A model generated the notes under the pieces. The model saw nothing but the letters and a program-made list of their open reading frames with translations, did not search any database and was not told the origin of the DNA. 64,000 bases of DNA, taken from contig CAXUHB010000011.1 of assembly GCA_964250755.1 (NCBI GenBank), positions 1 through 64,000 of the forward strand, written 5' to 3'. Origin of the DNA: DASWOJ01 sp964250755 (lineage in GTDB: Bacteria; Pseudomonadota; Alphaproteobacteria; Acetobacterales; Acetobacteraceae). A program made the position numbers and the translations under genes. This document shows, piece after piece, positions 52,059-60,343 of this stretch; the stretch's first letter is position 1, and every line of letters starts with the position of its first letter.

Positions 52059-53300
52059 ATGAGAACCGCCGCGAGGCTGGCCGCCGCCGCACTGCTCGTC
52101 CTGGCCCACACCGGGCCGGCAGCCGCCCAGACCCCGGATGGCGTGGTCCGGATCGGCGTCCTGGCCGACATGTCCGGCGTGTATTCCAGCATCGCGGGCA
52201 AGGGCGCGGTGATTGCGGTCCGCATGGCGGTCGAGGACTGCCTGAAGGCCGAATGCGCCGGCATGAGGATCGAGGTGCTGTCCGCCGATCACCAGAACAA
52301 GGCCGACGTGGCGCTGTCCATCGCGCGGGAATGGATTGACAAAGAGGGCGTGGACGCCATCGCCGACATGGGCAATGCATCCATCCAGCTTGCCATCCCC
52401 ACCCTGCTGCGGGACAAGAACCGGGTCGGGCTGTTCCCCGGCGGCACCGCCCGCCTGACCGGGGACGCCTGCATGCCCAGCCACATCGTGCAGTGGATGT
52501 GGGACACCTACGGCCAGGTCGCCGGCGTCGCCAATCAGCTCACCAAGCCCGCTACGTCAACCAAGCCTGGCACGCGGTGGTTCCTCGTGACCGCCGACTA
52601 CTCCTTCGGCCACCAGTTTGAGGCCGACGCCAAGACGCTGGTGACGGCGCGGGGCGGAACCGTCGCCGGGTCGGTGCGGCATCCGTTCCCGGCAACGGAC
52701 CTGTCATCGCAGTTCGTGACGGCGCAGGCATCGGGGGCGGACGTGATCGCGCTGGCCAATGCCGGCGGGGACACGGTGAACAGCATCAAGGCGGCGCACG
52801 ACTTCGGCATCCTGGGCAGCCGGCAGCAGGTGGCGGCCCTGTTCCTGACCGCACTGGACGTGCGCGGCATCGGCCTGGACGCCGCGCAGGGCACGGTGCT
52901 GACCGAGGCGTTCTACTGGAACCTGGACGACCGCACCCGCGCCTTTTCCGAGCGGTTCCGCGCCCAGAACGGCACCATGCCGGCGCCGTCCCATGCCGGC
53001 AACTACTCCGCGGTCCTGCACTACCTGCGCGCCGTCGCAGCGTCCGGCAGCAAGGAGGCCCGGACGGTGGTCGCCAAGATGCACGAGCTGCCGGTGCGGG
53101 ACGACGTGGTGCGGAACGCCACGCTGCGGCCGGACGGGCGGCTGGTCCACGACACCTACGTGTTCCAGGTCAAGGCGCCAGGGCAATCCAAGGGGGAATG
53201 GGACCTCTACAACCTGCTCGGCACCGTGCCCGCGGCGGAGGCGTTCCGCCCGTTGAGCGAGAGCAACTGCCCGGCCCTGCCCAAGCAGGCGGCGCCGTGA
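52059..53300 (+). CDS. ABC-type branched-chain amino-acid/aromatic solute-binding protein (orphan)
   Basis: This 413-residue protein has a clear signal peptide (LAAAALLVLAHTGPAAA) and a type 1 periplasmic-binding fold of the Leu/Ile/Val family (VVRIGVLADMSGVYSSIAGK, VEVLSADHQNKADVALSIAR-like segment, WFLVTADYSFGHQFEADA, FPATDLSSQFVTAQASGADV). The ATG follows GGGAGGA. It overlaps the next gene by four bases (GTGA). No permease or ATPase gene is in the window, so it works with a transporter coded elsewhere or acts as a sensor. The coupling to a cyclase and a ring-cleaving dioxygenase suggests an aromatic or cyclic-amide ligand. Confidence 0.9.
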   Translation: MRTAARLAAAALLVLAHTGPAAAQTPDGVVRIGVLADMSGVYSSIAGKGAVIAVRMAVEDCLKAECAGMRIEVLSADHQNKADVALSIAREWIDKEGVDAIADMGNASIQLAIPTLLRDKNRVGLFPGGTARLTGDACMPSHIVQWMWDTYGQVAGVANQLTKPATSTKPGTRWFLVTADYSFGHQFEADAKTLVTARGGTVAGSVRHPFPATDLSSQFVTAQASGADVIALANAGGDTVNSIKAAHDFGILGSRQQVAALFLTALDVRGIGLDAAQGTVLTEAFYWNLDDRTRAFSERFRAQNGTMPAPSHAGNYSAVLHYLRAVAASGSKEARTVVAKMHELPVRDDVVRNATLRPDGRLVHDTYVFQVKAPGQSKGEWDLYNLLGTVPAAEAFRPLSESNCPALPKQAAP

Positions 53301-54082
53301 CCCGGCGTATCGTGGACATCTCCGTGCCGCTGATGGCCGGCATCGCCAGCGACCCGCCGCACATGCTGCCCAGCATCCAATACCTGGACCACCACGCGAC
53401 CGCGCCGGACCTGGCCGCCTTCTTCGGCGTGCCAGTCAACGCGCTGCCGGACGGCGAGTATGCGGCGGTCGAGCAGGTCAGCCTATCCACCCACAACGGC
53501 ACCCACCTGGACGCGCCCTACCACTACTTCTCCACGATGGACCACGCCCTGGTCTCAGGCGGGCGCACCTCCATGCACATAGACGAGGTGCCGCTCGACT
53601 GGTGCTTCCAGCCCGCCGTCAAGCTGGATTTCAGAGTGCTGCCGGACGGCCACGTCGTGCAGCCGGCCGAGGTCGAAGCCGAGCTGGCGCGCATCGGCCA
53701 CACCCTGCGCCCGCTGGAGATCGTGGTGGTGAACACCCGCGCCGGGTCGCGCTACGGCCAGGCCGACTACGTGGACAGCGGCTGCGGCATGGGCAAGGCG
53801 GCGACCTTGTGGCTGTTGGAGCAGGGCGTGCGCCTGGTCGGCACCGACGGCTGGAGCTGGGACGCCCCGTTCAGCCACACCCGCCGGCGGGTGGCGGAGA
53901 CGGGCGACGCCGGGCTGATCTGGGAAGGACACCGCGCCGGGCGGGAGATCGGCTACTGCCACCTGGAGAAGCTGCACAACCTGGAGGCGCTGCCGCCGAG
54001 CGGGTTCGAGGTCGCGTGCTTCCCAGTGAAGGTCCACCGCGGCTCCGCCGGCTGGACCCGGGCCGTGGCGATCCTGCCGTGA
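53297..54082 (+). CDS. Cyclase-family metal hydrolase (kynurenine formamidase-like)
   Basis: This 261-residue protein has the cyclase/KynB family metal-binding motif STHNGTHLDAPYHYFS, the initial VDISVPLMAGI strand, and VGTDGWSWDAPF in the C-terminal half. These enzymes hydrolyse cyclic or N-formyl amides, or isatin-type rings. The GTG start overlaps the stop of the solute-binding protein gene. The next gene, 34 bases on, is an intradiol dioxygenase; together they look like part of an aromatic degradation pathway. The exact substrate is not shown. Confidence 0.88.
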   Translation: MTRRIVDISVPLMAGIASDPPHMLPSIQYLDHHATAPDLAAFFGVPVNALPDGEYAAVEQVSLSTHNGTHLDAPYHYFSTMDHALVSGGRTSMHIDEVPLDWCFQPAVKLDFRVLPDGHVVQPAEVEAELARIGHTLRPLEIVVVNTRAGSRYGQADYVDSGCGMGKAATLWLLEQGVRLVGTDGWSWDAPFSHTRRRVAETGDAGLIWEGHRAGREIGYCHLEKLHNLEALPPSGFEVACFPVKVHRGSAGWTRAVAILP

Positions 54083-54116
54083 CCGGCCCCACCCGCCACA
54101 TCATCGGAGGCCGGAC

Positions 54117-54989
54117 ATGGCTGACCTGAACGAGCACACGATCACCCAGGCCGTCCTGGACCGATTCGCCGCCACGCCCGACCCGCGCCTCCGCACGCTG
54201 CTGTCCAGCCTGGTCCGGCACCTGCATGGCTTCGTCCGTGACGCCGAGCCGACATTCGAGGAGTGGCAGGCCGCCATCGCCTTCCTGACCCGCACCGGCC
54301 AGACCTGCACGGACACGCGGCAGGAATTCATCCTGCTGTCCGACGTGCTGGGCGTGTCCATGCTGGTGGATGCCATCAACCACCGGATGCCCGCGGGGGC
54401 CACGGAGACGACGGTGCTCGGCCCCTTTCACGTCGCCGCCGTGCCGTTCTCCGCGAACGGCACCGACCTCGGCGCTGGGTTGCCGGGCGAGCGGCTGTTC
54501 GTGGAGGGATCGGTGTCCTCCGCCGCCGGCGCCCCACTGCCCGGCGCCGTGCTGGAAGTCTGGCAGTCCGACGACGACGGCTTCTACGACGTGCAGCGGC
54601 CGGATCTGGACGGACCTTCGCTGCGCGCCCGGTTGCGGGCGGACGGGCAGGGACGCTTCCACTTCTGGACCATCATGCCGACCGCCTACCCAATTCCTGA
54701 CGATGGTCCGGTGGGCCACTTGCTTCATGCGACGAAGCGGCACCCCTGGCGGCCGGCCCACCTGCACTTCATGATCTCAGCCGCAGGGCACGAGCAGTTG
54801 GTGACGCACCTGTTCGTCGCCGGGGGCGACTACCTGGACAGCGATGCGGTCTTCGGGGTCAAGCAGTCCCTGGTGCAGGCCTTCAACCAGCACGGCCCGG
54901 GACGCGCGCCGGACGGCACGCAGGTGGATGGGCCGTGGCGGTCCTTGTCCTATGGATTCGGACTGAAGCCTTCGCGGGCCACAGCCTGA
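54117..54989 (+). CDS. Intradiol ring-cleavage dioxygenase (hydroxyquinol/catechol 1,2-dioxygenase type)
   Basis: This 290-residue protein has an N-terminal helical dimerisation segment (about 1-90, DLNEHTITQAVLDRFAAT) of the catechol/hydroxyquinol dioxygenase type. The beta-sandwich core follows: the iron ligands are two tyrosines (in DDDGFYDVQ and TAYPIPDDGPVG) and two histidines (in RPAHLHFMI). LEVWQSDDDGFYD and GPFHVAAVPF are family marks. It opens an aromatic diol between the two hydroxyls using non-heme Fe(III). GGAGG lies seven bases before the ATG. It ends the small operon after the solute-binding protein and cyclase genes. Confidence 0.92.
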   Translation: MADLNEHTITQAVLDRFAATPDPRLRTLLSSLVRHLHGFVRDAEPTFEEWQAAIAFLTRTGQTCTDTRQEFILLSDVLGVSMLVDAINHRMPAGATETTVLGPFHVAAVPFSANGTDLGAGLPGERLFVEGSVSSAAGAPLPGAVLEVWQSDDDGFYDVQRPDLDGPSLRARLRADGQGRFHFWTIMPTAYPIPDDGPVGHLLHATKRHPWRPAHLHFMISAAGHEQLVTHLFVAGGDYLDSDAVFGVKQSLVQAFNQHGPGRAPDGTQVDGPWRSLSYGFGLKPSRATA

Positions 54990-55216
54990 CGGTCCCGTAC
55001 AGTCCCGTCGGAACGTAAGCAGGCCACGTAAGCCGCCACCCGCCTTGCTGGCACGTCGTCGTTGCGGGGAGCATGGCGGCGCGGCAATCCAGCGGCCGCA
55101 AGCGCCTCCGCCGGCTCCTGGATCTTTCACGCACCAAGGGGTTGCTTGAAGCACGGTCACCGCGAGGAGCGGACGGCGATGTCGAACCGCCGCCCTTCCA
55201 ACCTTAACCCGGACCG

Positions 55217-56506
55217 TCAGGCCGCGCGGCGCGGCCCCGACTGGCGCCCGCCCTGCGACGGGCGGCCCTGACCTTGGCCGCGTCCGCCGCCACCGCCGCC
55301 GAAACTGCCACGCCCCCGTCCACCGCCGCCGCCCAGCACGGGCGGACGCATGGTGGACGCGCTCGCGGCCTCGCTGTGCAGGGGATGGTCGCGGAACACC
55401 GGCACGGGCTGGCCGATCTCCTTTTCAATGTCGCGCAGCCACTGCCGCTGCTCGGCATCGCACAAGCTGATCGCCCAGCCTTCCCGCCCGGCGCGCGCCG
55501 TGCGGCCGATGCGGTGGACGTAGGTTTCGGCGACGTTCGGCAGGTCGTAGTTGAACACGTGGCTCACGTCGTCCACGTCAATCCCGCGGGCGGCGATGTC
55601 GGTCGCCACCAGCACCTTGACGGCGCCCGACTTGAAGCCCGCCAGCGCACGCTCCCGCGCGCCCTGGGACTTGTTGCCGTGAATGGCCTCGGACGCCACG
55701 CCCTGCGCGGTCAGGTATTCAGCGACCTTGTTGGCCTCGTGCTTCATCAGCGTGAACACGATGGCGCGCGCGACGGTGGGAGACTTCACCAGCGTGCCGA
55801 TGGCGGACTTCTTGTCGCCCTCGTTCACGAACATCACCATTTGCCGCACGCGGTCCACGGTGGTGCTGGGCGGCGCGACCTCGACCCGCACGGGGTTCCG
55901 CAGCATGGACCCTGCCAGTTCCGAGATGCTGCCCGGCATGGTGGCGCTGAACAGCAGCGTCTGCCGGTCGCGCGGCATGGTGGCGACAATGCGCTTGATG
56001 TCGCGGACAAAACCCATGTCGAGCATCCGGTCGGCCTCGTCCAGCACCAGCACCTCGGTGCCGGACAACTCGACGTGGCCCTGGCCCATCAGGTCCAGCA
56101 GGCGACCCGGCGCGGCCACAAGCACGTCCACGCCGCGTCGCATCGCGTCCACCTGGCGGCCCTGGCCGACGCCGCCGAAGATGACGGTATGGGTCAGGCG
56201 CATGTGCCGGGCGTAGGCTGCGAAGGACTCATCAATCTGCGACGCCAATTCGCGCGTCGGCGCCAGCACGACGACGCGGGCGCCCTTCGGCTTGGGCTGC
56301 ACGCGGTGCAGCGCCAGGCGGTGCAGGATGGGCAGCGCGAATGCGGCGGTCTTGCCGGTGCCGGTCTGCGCCAAGCCCAGCAGGTCGCGCCCTTCCAGCA
56401 GGTGCGGGATGGCGCCGGCCTGGATCGGCGTCGGGACGGTGTAGCCCTCCTCGGTCAGGGCGCGCAGCAACGGTTCGGCTAGCTTGAGGTCGGCAAATGT
56501 CGTCAT
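55217..56506 (-). CDS. rhlE: DEAD-box RNA helicase (RhlE type)
   Basis: The protein has 429 residues. Core motifs in order are the Q-motif region (GYTVPTPIQAGAIPHLL), Walker A AQTGTGKTAAF, PTRELASQ, VAAPGRLLDL, DEAD, SAT, ARGIDVDDVSHVFNYDLP and HRIGRTARAG. A Gly/Arg-rich tail (RGRGSFGGGGGGRGQGQGRP) gives non-specific RNA binding. It remodels RNA and ribosome intermediates, and RhlE is often cold-induced. The ATG at 56506 is used; 56533 is in frame but precedes the conserved N-terminus. The 292-base gap upstream, shared with the divergent transglutaminase gene, shows no clear structure to me. Confidence 0.94.
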   Translation of the reverse strand: MTTFADLKLAEPLLRALTEEGYTVPTPIQAGAIPHLLEGRDLLGLAQTGTGKTAAFALPILHRLALHRVQPKPKGARVVVLAPTRELASQIDESFAAYARHMRLTHTVIFGGVGQGRQVDAMRRGVDVLVAAPGRLLDLMGQGHVELSGTEVLVLDEADRMLDMGFVRDIKRIVATMPRDRQTLLFSATMPGSISELAGSMLRNPVRVEVAPPSTTVDRVRQMVMFVNEGDKKSAIGTLVKSPTVARAIVFTLMKHEANKVAEYLTAQGVASEAIHGNKSQGARERALAGFKSGAVKVLVATDIAARGIDVDDVSHVFNYDLPNVAETYVHRIGRTARAGREGWAISLCDAEQRQWLRDIEKEIGQPVPVFRDHPLHSEAASASTMRPPVLGGGGGRGRGSFGGGGGGRGQGQGRPSQGGRQSGPRRAA

Positions 56507-56798
56507 GGGAAATGGGGCGCCTCCTGGCGCCAAGTCTGGGATACGGAGCGCGACGCGGACCGTGCTCAGGGGGGTGGCGTGGCAGCGTGCCTTCCGCTGT
56601 GCCCTGCGTAGGCTTATTTGTGCGGCGCAGCAAGCAAATGCAGCCCGCGCCGGGGCGGACCGTCACAATCCTGGCATGGGCTTTGCGAATGGCTGGGAGA
56701 AGTAGCTAGTGGAGCGCCAGGGGGTTTGCCCCGCGAGTCCACGACAGATAGGCTCATCCAATGTGCTTCCAGATTCCATCGCTTGCCCAGGGCGCCCC

Positions 56799-57719
56799 GT
56801 GCCTGTCCTGACCGTCCATCACCGCACCACCTACCGCTACCGCCGCCCCGTCGGGTTCGGGGAGCACCGGATGATGTTCCGTCCGCGCGACAGCCACGAC
56901 CAGCAGCAGCTCGGCTCCGACCTGCAGATCAGCCCGGCGCCCGCCGCCGTCCGCTGGATGCACGATCCCTTCGGCAACAATGTCGCCACTGCCCGCTTCA
57001 GCGCCCGCGCCAAGGAGCTGGTCTTCGACAGCACCCTCCAGGTGCGCCACCATATTCAGCATCCCCACGAGATCGAGGCGGCGCTGGAAGACCACGCCCG
57101 CCTGTGCCCGTTCAGCTACGATCCCAGCGACATGCCGGACCTGCTGCGCTGCATGGAGCGTCAGCACCCCGACCCGTCCCGCGCCCTGGACGACTGGGTG
57201 CGCGCGCTGGTCCGCGACAACGGATCGGCAGGCACCCTCGCCCTGCTCACGGCGATGACGGCGCGCATCCGCCACCAGTTCACCTACCGCGCCCGGCACG
57301 AGTCTGGGATACAGCCGCCGGCCGCGACGCTGCGGCTCGGCACTGGCACCTGCCGGGACTTCGCCGTGTTCATGATGGAGGCCGTCCGCTGCATCGGCAT
57401 GGCGTCGCGCTTCGTCAGCGGCTACATCTACGTCCCGTCCCGCGACCGGCCCGGCCAGGAGGTGCGGGGCGGCGGCAATACGCACGCCTGGCTGCAGGTC
57501 TATCTGCCCGGCGCCGGCTGGGTGGAGTTCGACCCGACCAACGCCATCGTCGGCACCCGGGATCTGATCCGCGTCGCGGCCGTGAGGGACCCGCGGCAGG
57601 CCGTGCCGCTGTCCGGCAGCTTCATGGGCGGGGCAGGCGACTATCTGGGCATGGAGGTGGTGATCCGCGTCACCTCGGACCAGGCCGGCCTGGAGGCCCG
57701 TTCGCCGATGACCGCCTAA
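56799..57719 (+). CDS. Transglutaminase-like protease/peptidase family protein
   Basis: This 306-residue protein has a bacterial transglutaminase N-terminal beta domain (VHHRTTYRYRRPVGFGEHRM, NNVATARFSARAKELVFDST) and a transglutaminase core with the full triad: Cys in GTGTCRDFAVFMMEAVR, His in GNTHAWLQVYLPG and Asp in WVEFDPTN. The GTG at 56799 follows AGGG by six bases and fits the family start; an in-frame GTG at 56709 would add an unconserved tail. Family members are thought to cleave or modify peptides in the cytoplasm. It begins a group of three such proteins. Confidence 0.9.
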   Translation: MPVLTVHHRTTYRYRRPVGFGEHRMMFRPRDSHDQQQLGSDLQISPAPAAVRWMHDPFGNNVATARFSARAKELVFDSTLQVRHHIQHPHEIEAALEDHARLCPFSYDPSDMPDLLRCMERQHPDPSRALDDWVRALVRDNGSAGTLALLTAMTARIRHQFTYRARHESGIQPPAATLRLGTGTCRDFAVFMMEAVRCIGMASRFVSGYIYVPSRDRPGQEVRGGGNTHAWLQVYLPGAGWVEFDPTNAIVGTRDLIRVAAVRDPRQAVPLSGSFMGGAGDYLGMEVVIRVTSDQAGLEARSPMTA

Positions 57720-57765
57720 ACGGTCGTCCCTTGCTCTGTCCAACCTCAAGCCCCAGAAGGTCCCC

Positions 57766-58596
57766 ATGATCCGCATCCAACAGGGCTTCACGATCGGCTA
57801 CGAGTGCCCGCAGCCCGTGCCGATGATCCTGATGCTCAGCATCCATCCCTCGCGTGAAAAGGACCTGCTGACCCCGCACGTCATCAAGTTCGACCCAGGC
57901 ATTGAGGCCCGGCGCTACCTGGACGGCTTCGGCAACGTCTGCCACCGCATCGTGGCGCCGCAGGGGCCGCTGACCATCTCCACCCTGTTCGAGATACAGG
58001 ACAGCGGCGAGCTGGACCCGGTGGTGCCCGAAGCCAAGCAAATCCCGGTGGACGAGCTGCCCAACGCCGTTCTGGTCTATCTGCTGGGCAGCCGCTACGC
58101 CGACACCGACCTGTTGCGGGACACCGCCTGGTCCCTGTTCGGCGGCCTGGAGCCGGGCTGGGCGCGGGTGCAGGCCATCTGCGACTTCACCTACGACCGC
58201 ATCACCTTCGGCTACGAGTATGCCCGGCCCGACAAGACCGCCCGCAACGCCTACGACGAGCGCCGGGGCGTCTGCCGCGATTTCGCGCACCTTGCCCTGA
58301 CGTTGTGCCGCTGCATGAACATCCCCGCGCGCTACTGCACGGGCTATATGGGCGACATCGGCATCCCGCCGGTGGACGCGCCGATGGACTTCTCCGGCTG
58401 GTTCGAGGCATTCCTGGATGGTCCGGAAGGGCCGCGCTGGTACACCTTCGACGCCCGGCACAACCGCCAGCGCAGCGCCCGCGTGCTGATGGCCACCGGC
58501 CGGGACGCAGCGGACGTGGCGCTGGTCACGAGCTTCGGCCCGAACTGGCTGGCCAAGTTCGACGTGATTGCGCTGGAGATGACGGAGTCGGCCTAA
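57766..58596 (+). CDS. Transglutaminase-like protein lacking the usual catalytic histidine
   Basis: This 276-residue protein has a distinct N-terminal domain (MLSIHPSREKDLLTPHVIKF, YLDGFGNVCHRIVAPQG), then a transglutaminase core with Cys in RRGVCRDFAHLALTLCRCMN and Asp in WYTFDARHNRQ. Where a His normally stands (D-x-HAWFE), this protein reads DFSGWFEAFL, so the triad is incomplete. I recall that some relatives share this Ser, so it may define a subgroup rather than a recent mutation. It follows the previous transglutaminase gene by 46 bases on the same strand. It may be a non-catalytic partner or use another His. Confidence 0.87.
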   Translation: MIRIQQGFTIGYECPQPVPMILMLSIHPSREKDLLTPHVIKFDPGIEARRYLDGFGNVCHRIVAPQGPLTISTLFEIQDSGELDPVVPEAKQIPVDELPNAVLVYLLGSRYADTDLLRDTAWSLFGGLEPGWARVQAICDFTYDRITFGYEYARPDKTARNAYDERRGVCRDFAHLALTLCRCMNIPARYCTGYMGDIGIPPVDAPMDFSGWFEAFLDGPEGPRWYTFDARHNRQRSARVLMATGRDAADVALVTSFGPNWLAKFDVIALEMTESA

Positions 58597-58614
58597 CGCG
58601 GGCCGCCCGGCCCG

Positions 58615-59076
58615 CTACGGCGGGGGCAAGTGCCGATAGGCAGGCCGGGCGCCGCTGGCGGCCTCACCAGCTGGCAGCTCATCCACCAGCCGCATCACCG
58701 ACCGCATCACCTTGAGTTGGTAGCCCTGGTTGTGGATCGGCGTGTGCGAGTGGTAGTTGCCGATGGCCTGCATCACGTCGCCCCCGGTCTCCTGCAAGTA
58801 GCCGTGCAGGATCATCCCTGCAGCGGAGATGTTGAAGCACGGGTTGTTCAGCAGTTCCTGCCGCACCTGCGGCGGCGTCATGCCGGCATAGCGCCCTATG
58901 GTGGGCAGCCAAAGGGTGTTGATCTGCATCACCCCCAGGTCCTCGGTGCCGTCGCGGTTGCGGTGGATGACGCCGATCCCGCCGCCCTCGACCGCCTGGA
59001 TGGAGGGCAGCACCCGCGGCGGCAGGTCATACAACTGCGCGACGAACAACATGCAGGCGAGGTGCGGCACGGCCAT
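58615..59076 (-). CDS. Small lytic transglycosylase (SLT domain)
   Basis: This 153-residue soluble SLT-fold protein has the catalytic Glu in the VEGGG segment, then DLGVMQINTLWLPTIG, the conserved MQIN block, NPCFNISAAGMILHGYLQET and AIGNYHSHTP. It resembles VirB1-type transglycosylases that open peptidoglycan for machines crossing the wall. No signal peptide is evident from ATG 59076; the longer in-frame start at 59190 adds a basic stretch but no clear leader. It lies convergent with the transglutaminase genes. It could be cargo of the T6SS, about 14 kb away, or need non-classical export. Confidence 0.82.
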   Translation of the reverse strand: MAVPHLACMLFVAQLYDLPPRVLPSIQAVEGGGIGVIHRNRDGTEDLGVMQINTLWLPTIGRYAGMTPPQVRQELLNNPCFNISAAGMILHGYLQETGGDVMQAIGNYHSHTPIHNQGYQLKVMRSVMRLVDELPAGEAASGARPAYRHLPPP

Positions 59077-59230
59077 GAGCAGGCGTCCTGATCGGGGCGC
59101 ACGCGCGCCGTTGCGCCGTAAGCTTAACGGGACACGGGCGCCGGACCAGTAAAGTTCTTCCATGAAACGTCGGCAAAGGCGCTGCTGCATCTTTCCGGCA
59201 ACGGTGCCGCTCCAATCGCAGGGCTGACGC

Positions 59231-60343
59231 CTACGCGCCCAGCAGCGCCCCGGACCGCCCGGCTTCCGTGCCCGCGATCTTCGCCACGCTGCGCCCGGCA
59301 GCCACGAAGCGGGTGGACTCGTGCGCGAACAGCACTCCTGCGAACTGCGGGCGCAGCTCCGTCACAGTACCCGCCTGCGGGTCCAGCACCTCTGCCACAA
59401 GGTCTCCAGGGCTGACCCGCGCGCCGGGCGGACGTTGCATCACCAGGATGCCTGGCACGGGCGCAACCAGCAATTCCACGTCGGCCAAGTTCGTCGGACG
59501 GCACCGCGCCAAGGGCAGGCGCGGGGCCGGTAGGTCCAGCGCCCCGGCCAGGACCATCGCCTGCACCAGCGCCTCCGCATCCGCCGCGGCCAGGGCGTGG
59601 GTTACGTCCGTCTCCCCGCGCAGCTCGACCGTCACGGCGCAGCAGGCCAACGGAATGGGATGGTCCGGGAACGCGCGCCGCAGCGCCAGCCAGGGCTGGC
59701 TGCATGCCTCGTCGAACGGCTGGCCGCCGGACTCCTCGGCCAGCAGCAGCGCCTGCGCGCCCAGCAGCGCCGCCAGCGGGCGGCAGCGGTCCACCAGCGG
59801 CGTCAGGGCATACAGGTGGACGACCCCGGCGTTCTCGCAGTGCAGGTCCAGCACCAGGTCGGCATCCAGCGCCAGGCCGAGCAGGGCGCGCTTCAGGTGC
59901 TGCGCAGGGGTGTGGGCCGTGGTGGCGGCATTGGAGTCTAGCAGGGCCGCGCGTATGGCCGCCGTGTTGGCTGCCGGGTCAGCGCCCAGCCGGTCCGCGA
60001 CGGCGGATGCGACGCCCCCCACCAGGTCGGGATAGGCGCGGTTGAAGTTGACCCCGTCCGCCAAGTTGAACCGCCCGGACAGCCCGCCCATGACCCGCTG
60101 CTGCAAGCCCAGCGGGTTGGCCATCGGCGCCACGACGACCTCCCCCCGGATGCGCCCGGCGTCGGCGTGGTCCTGCAGCAAGTGCAGCAGGTGCTGTGCC
60201 GCCAGCATCCCCGGCACCTCGTCCGCATGAAGCCCGGCCTGCACGTAAACCTTGGGCCGCGCGCCCAGCACCCCAAACCGATGCACCGGCAGCGTGTGCG
60301 CCGTCCCCGGCGCCAGGCCGGGGACCTCGATCCGCTCCATCAC
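59231..60343 (-). CDS. Succinylglutamate desuccinylase/aspartoacylase-family zinc deacylase
   Basis: This 370-residue protein of the M14-like AstE/AspA family has zinc ligands His and Glu in GLHADEVPGM and a second His in LDLHCENAGVVHLYA. ADGVNFNRAYPDLVG is the conserved substrate-side loop. The C-terminal 100 residues form a barrel-like domain (ILVMQRPPGARVSPGDLVAE). It should hydrolyse an N-acyl or carboxy-terminal amide bond. The GTG start overlaps the stop of the DUF2126 gene by four bases, so the two are translationally coupled and probably act on the same compound. Confidence 0.9.
   Translation of the reverse strand: MMERIEVPGLAPGTAHTLPVHRFGVLGARPKVYVQAGLHADEVPGMLAAQHLLHLLQDHADAGRIRGEVVVAPMANPLGLQQRVMGGLSGRFNLADGVNFNRAYPDLVGGVASAVADRLGADPAANTAAIRAALLDSNAATTAHTPAQHLKRALLGLALDADLVLDLHCENAGVVHLYALTPLVDRCRPLAALLGAQALLLAEESGGQPFDEACSQPWLALRRAFPDHPIPLACCAVTVELRGETDVTHALAAADAEALVQAMVLAGALDLPAPRLPLARCRPTNLADVELLVAPVPGILVMQRPPGARVSPGDLVAEVLDPQAGTVTELRPQFAGVLFAHESTRFVAAGRSVAKIAGTEAGRSGALLGA

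Noticed and set aside
55014..55034. Direct repeat ACGTAAGC in the gap between the dioxygenase and rhlE genes
   Set aside because: Only two 8-base copies; too short to distinguish from chance.
55178..55270. Short plus-strand frame MSNRRPSNLNPDRQ...
   Set aside because: It overlaps the end of rhlE antisense, is Arg/Pro-rich and has no support beyond an ATG.
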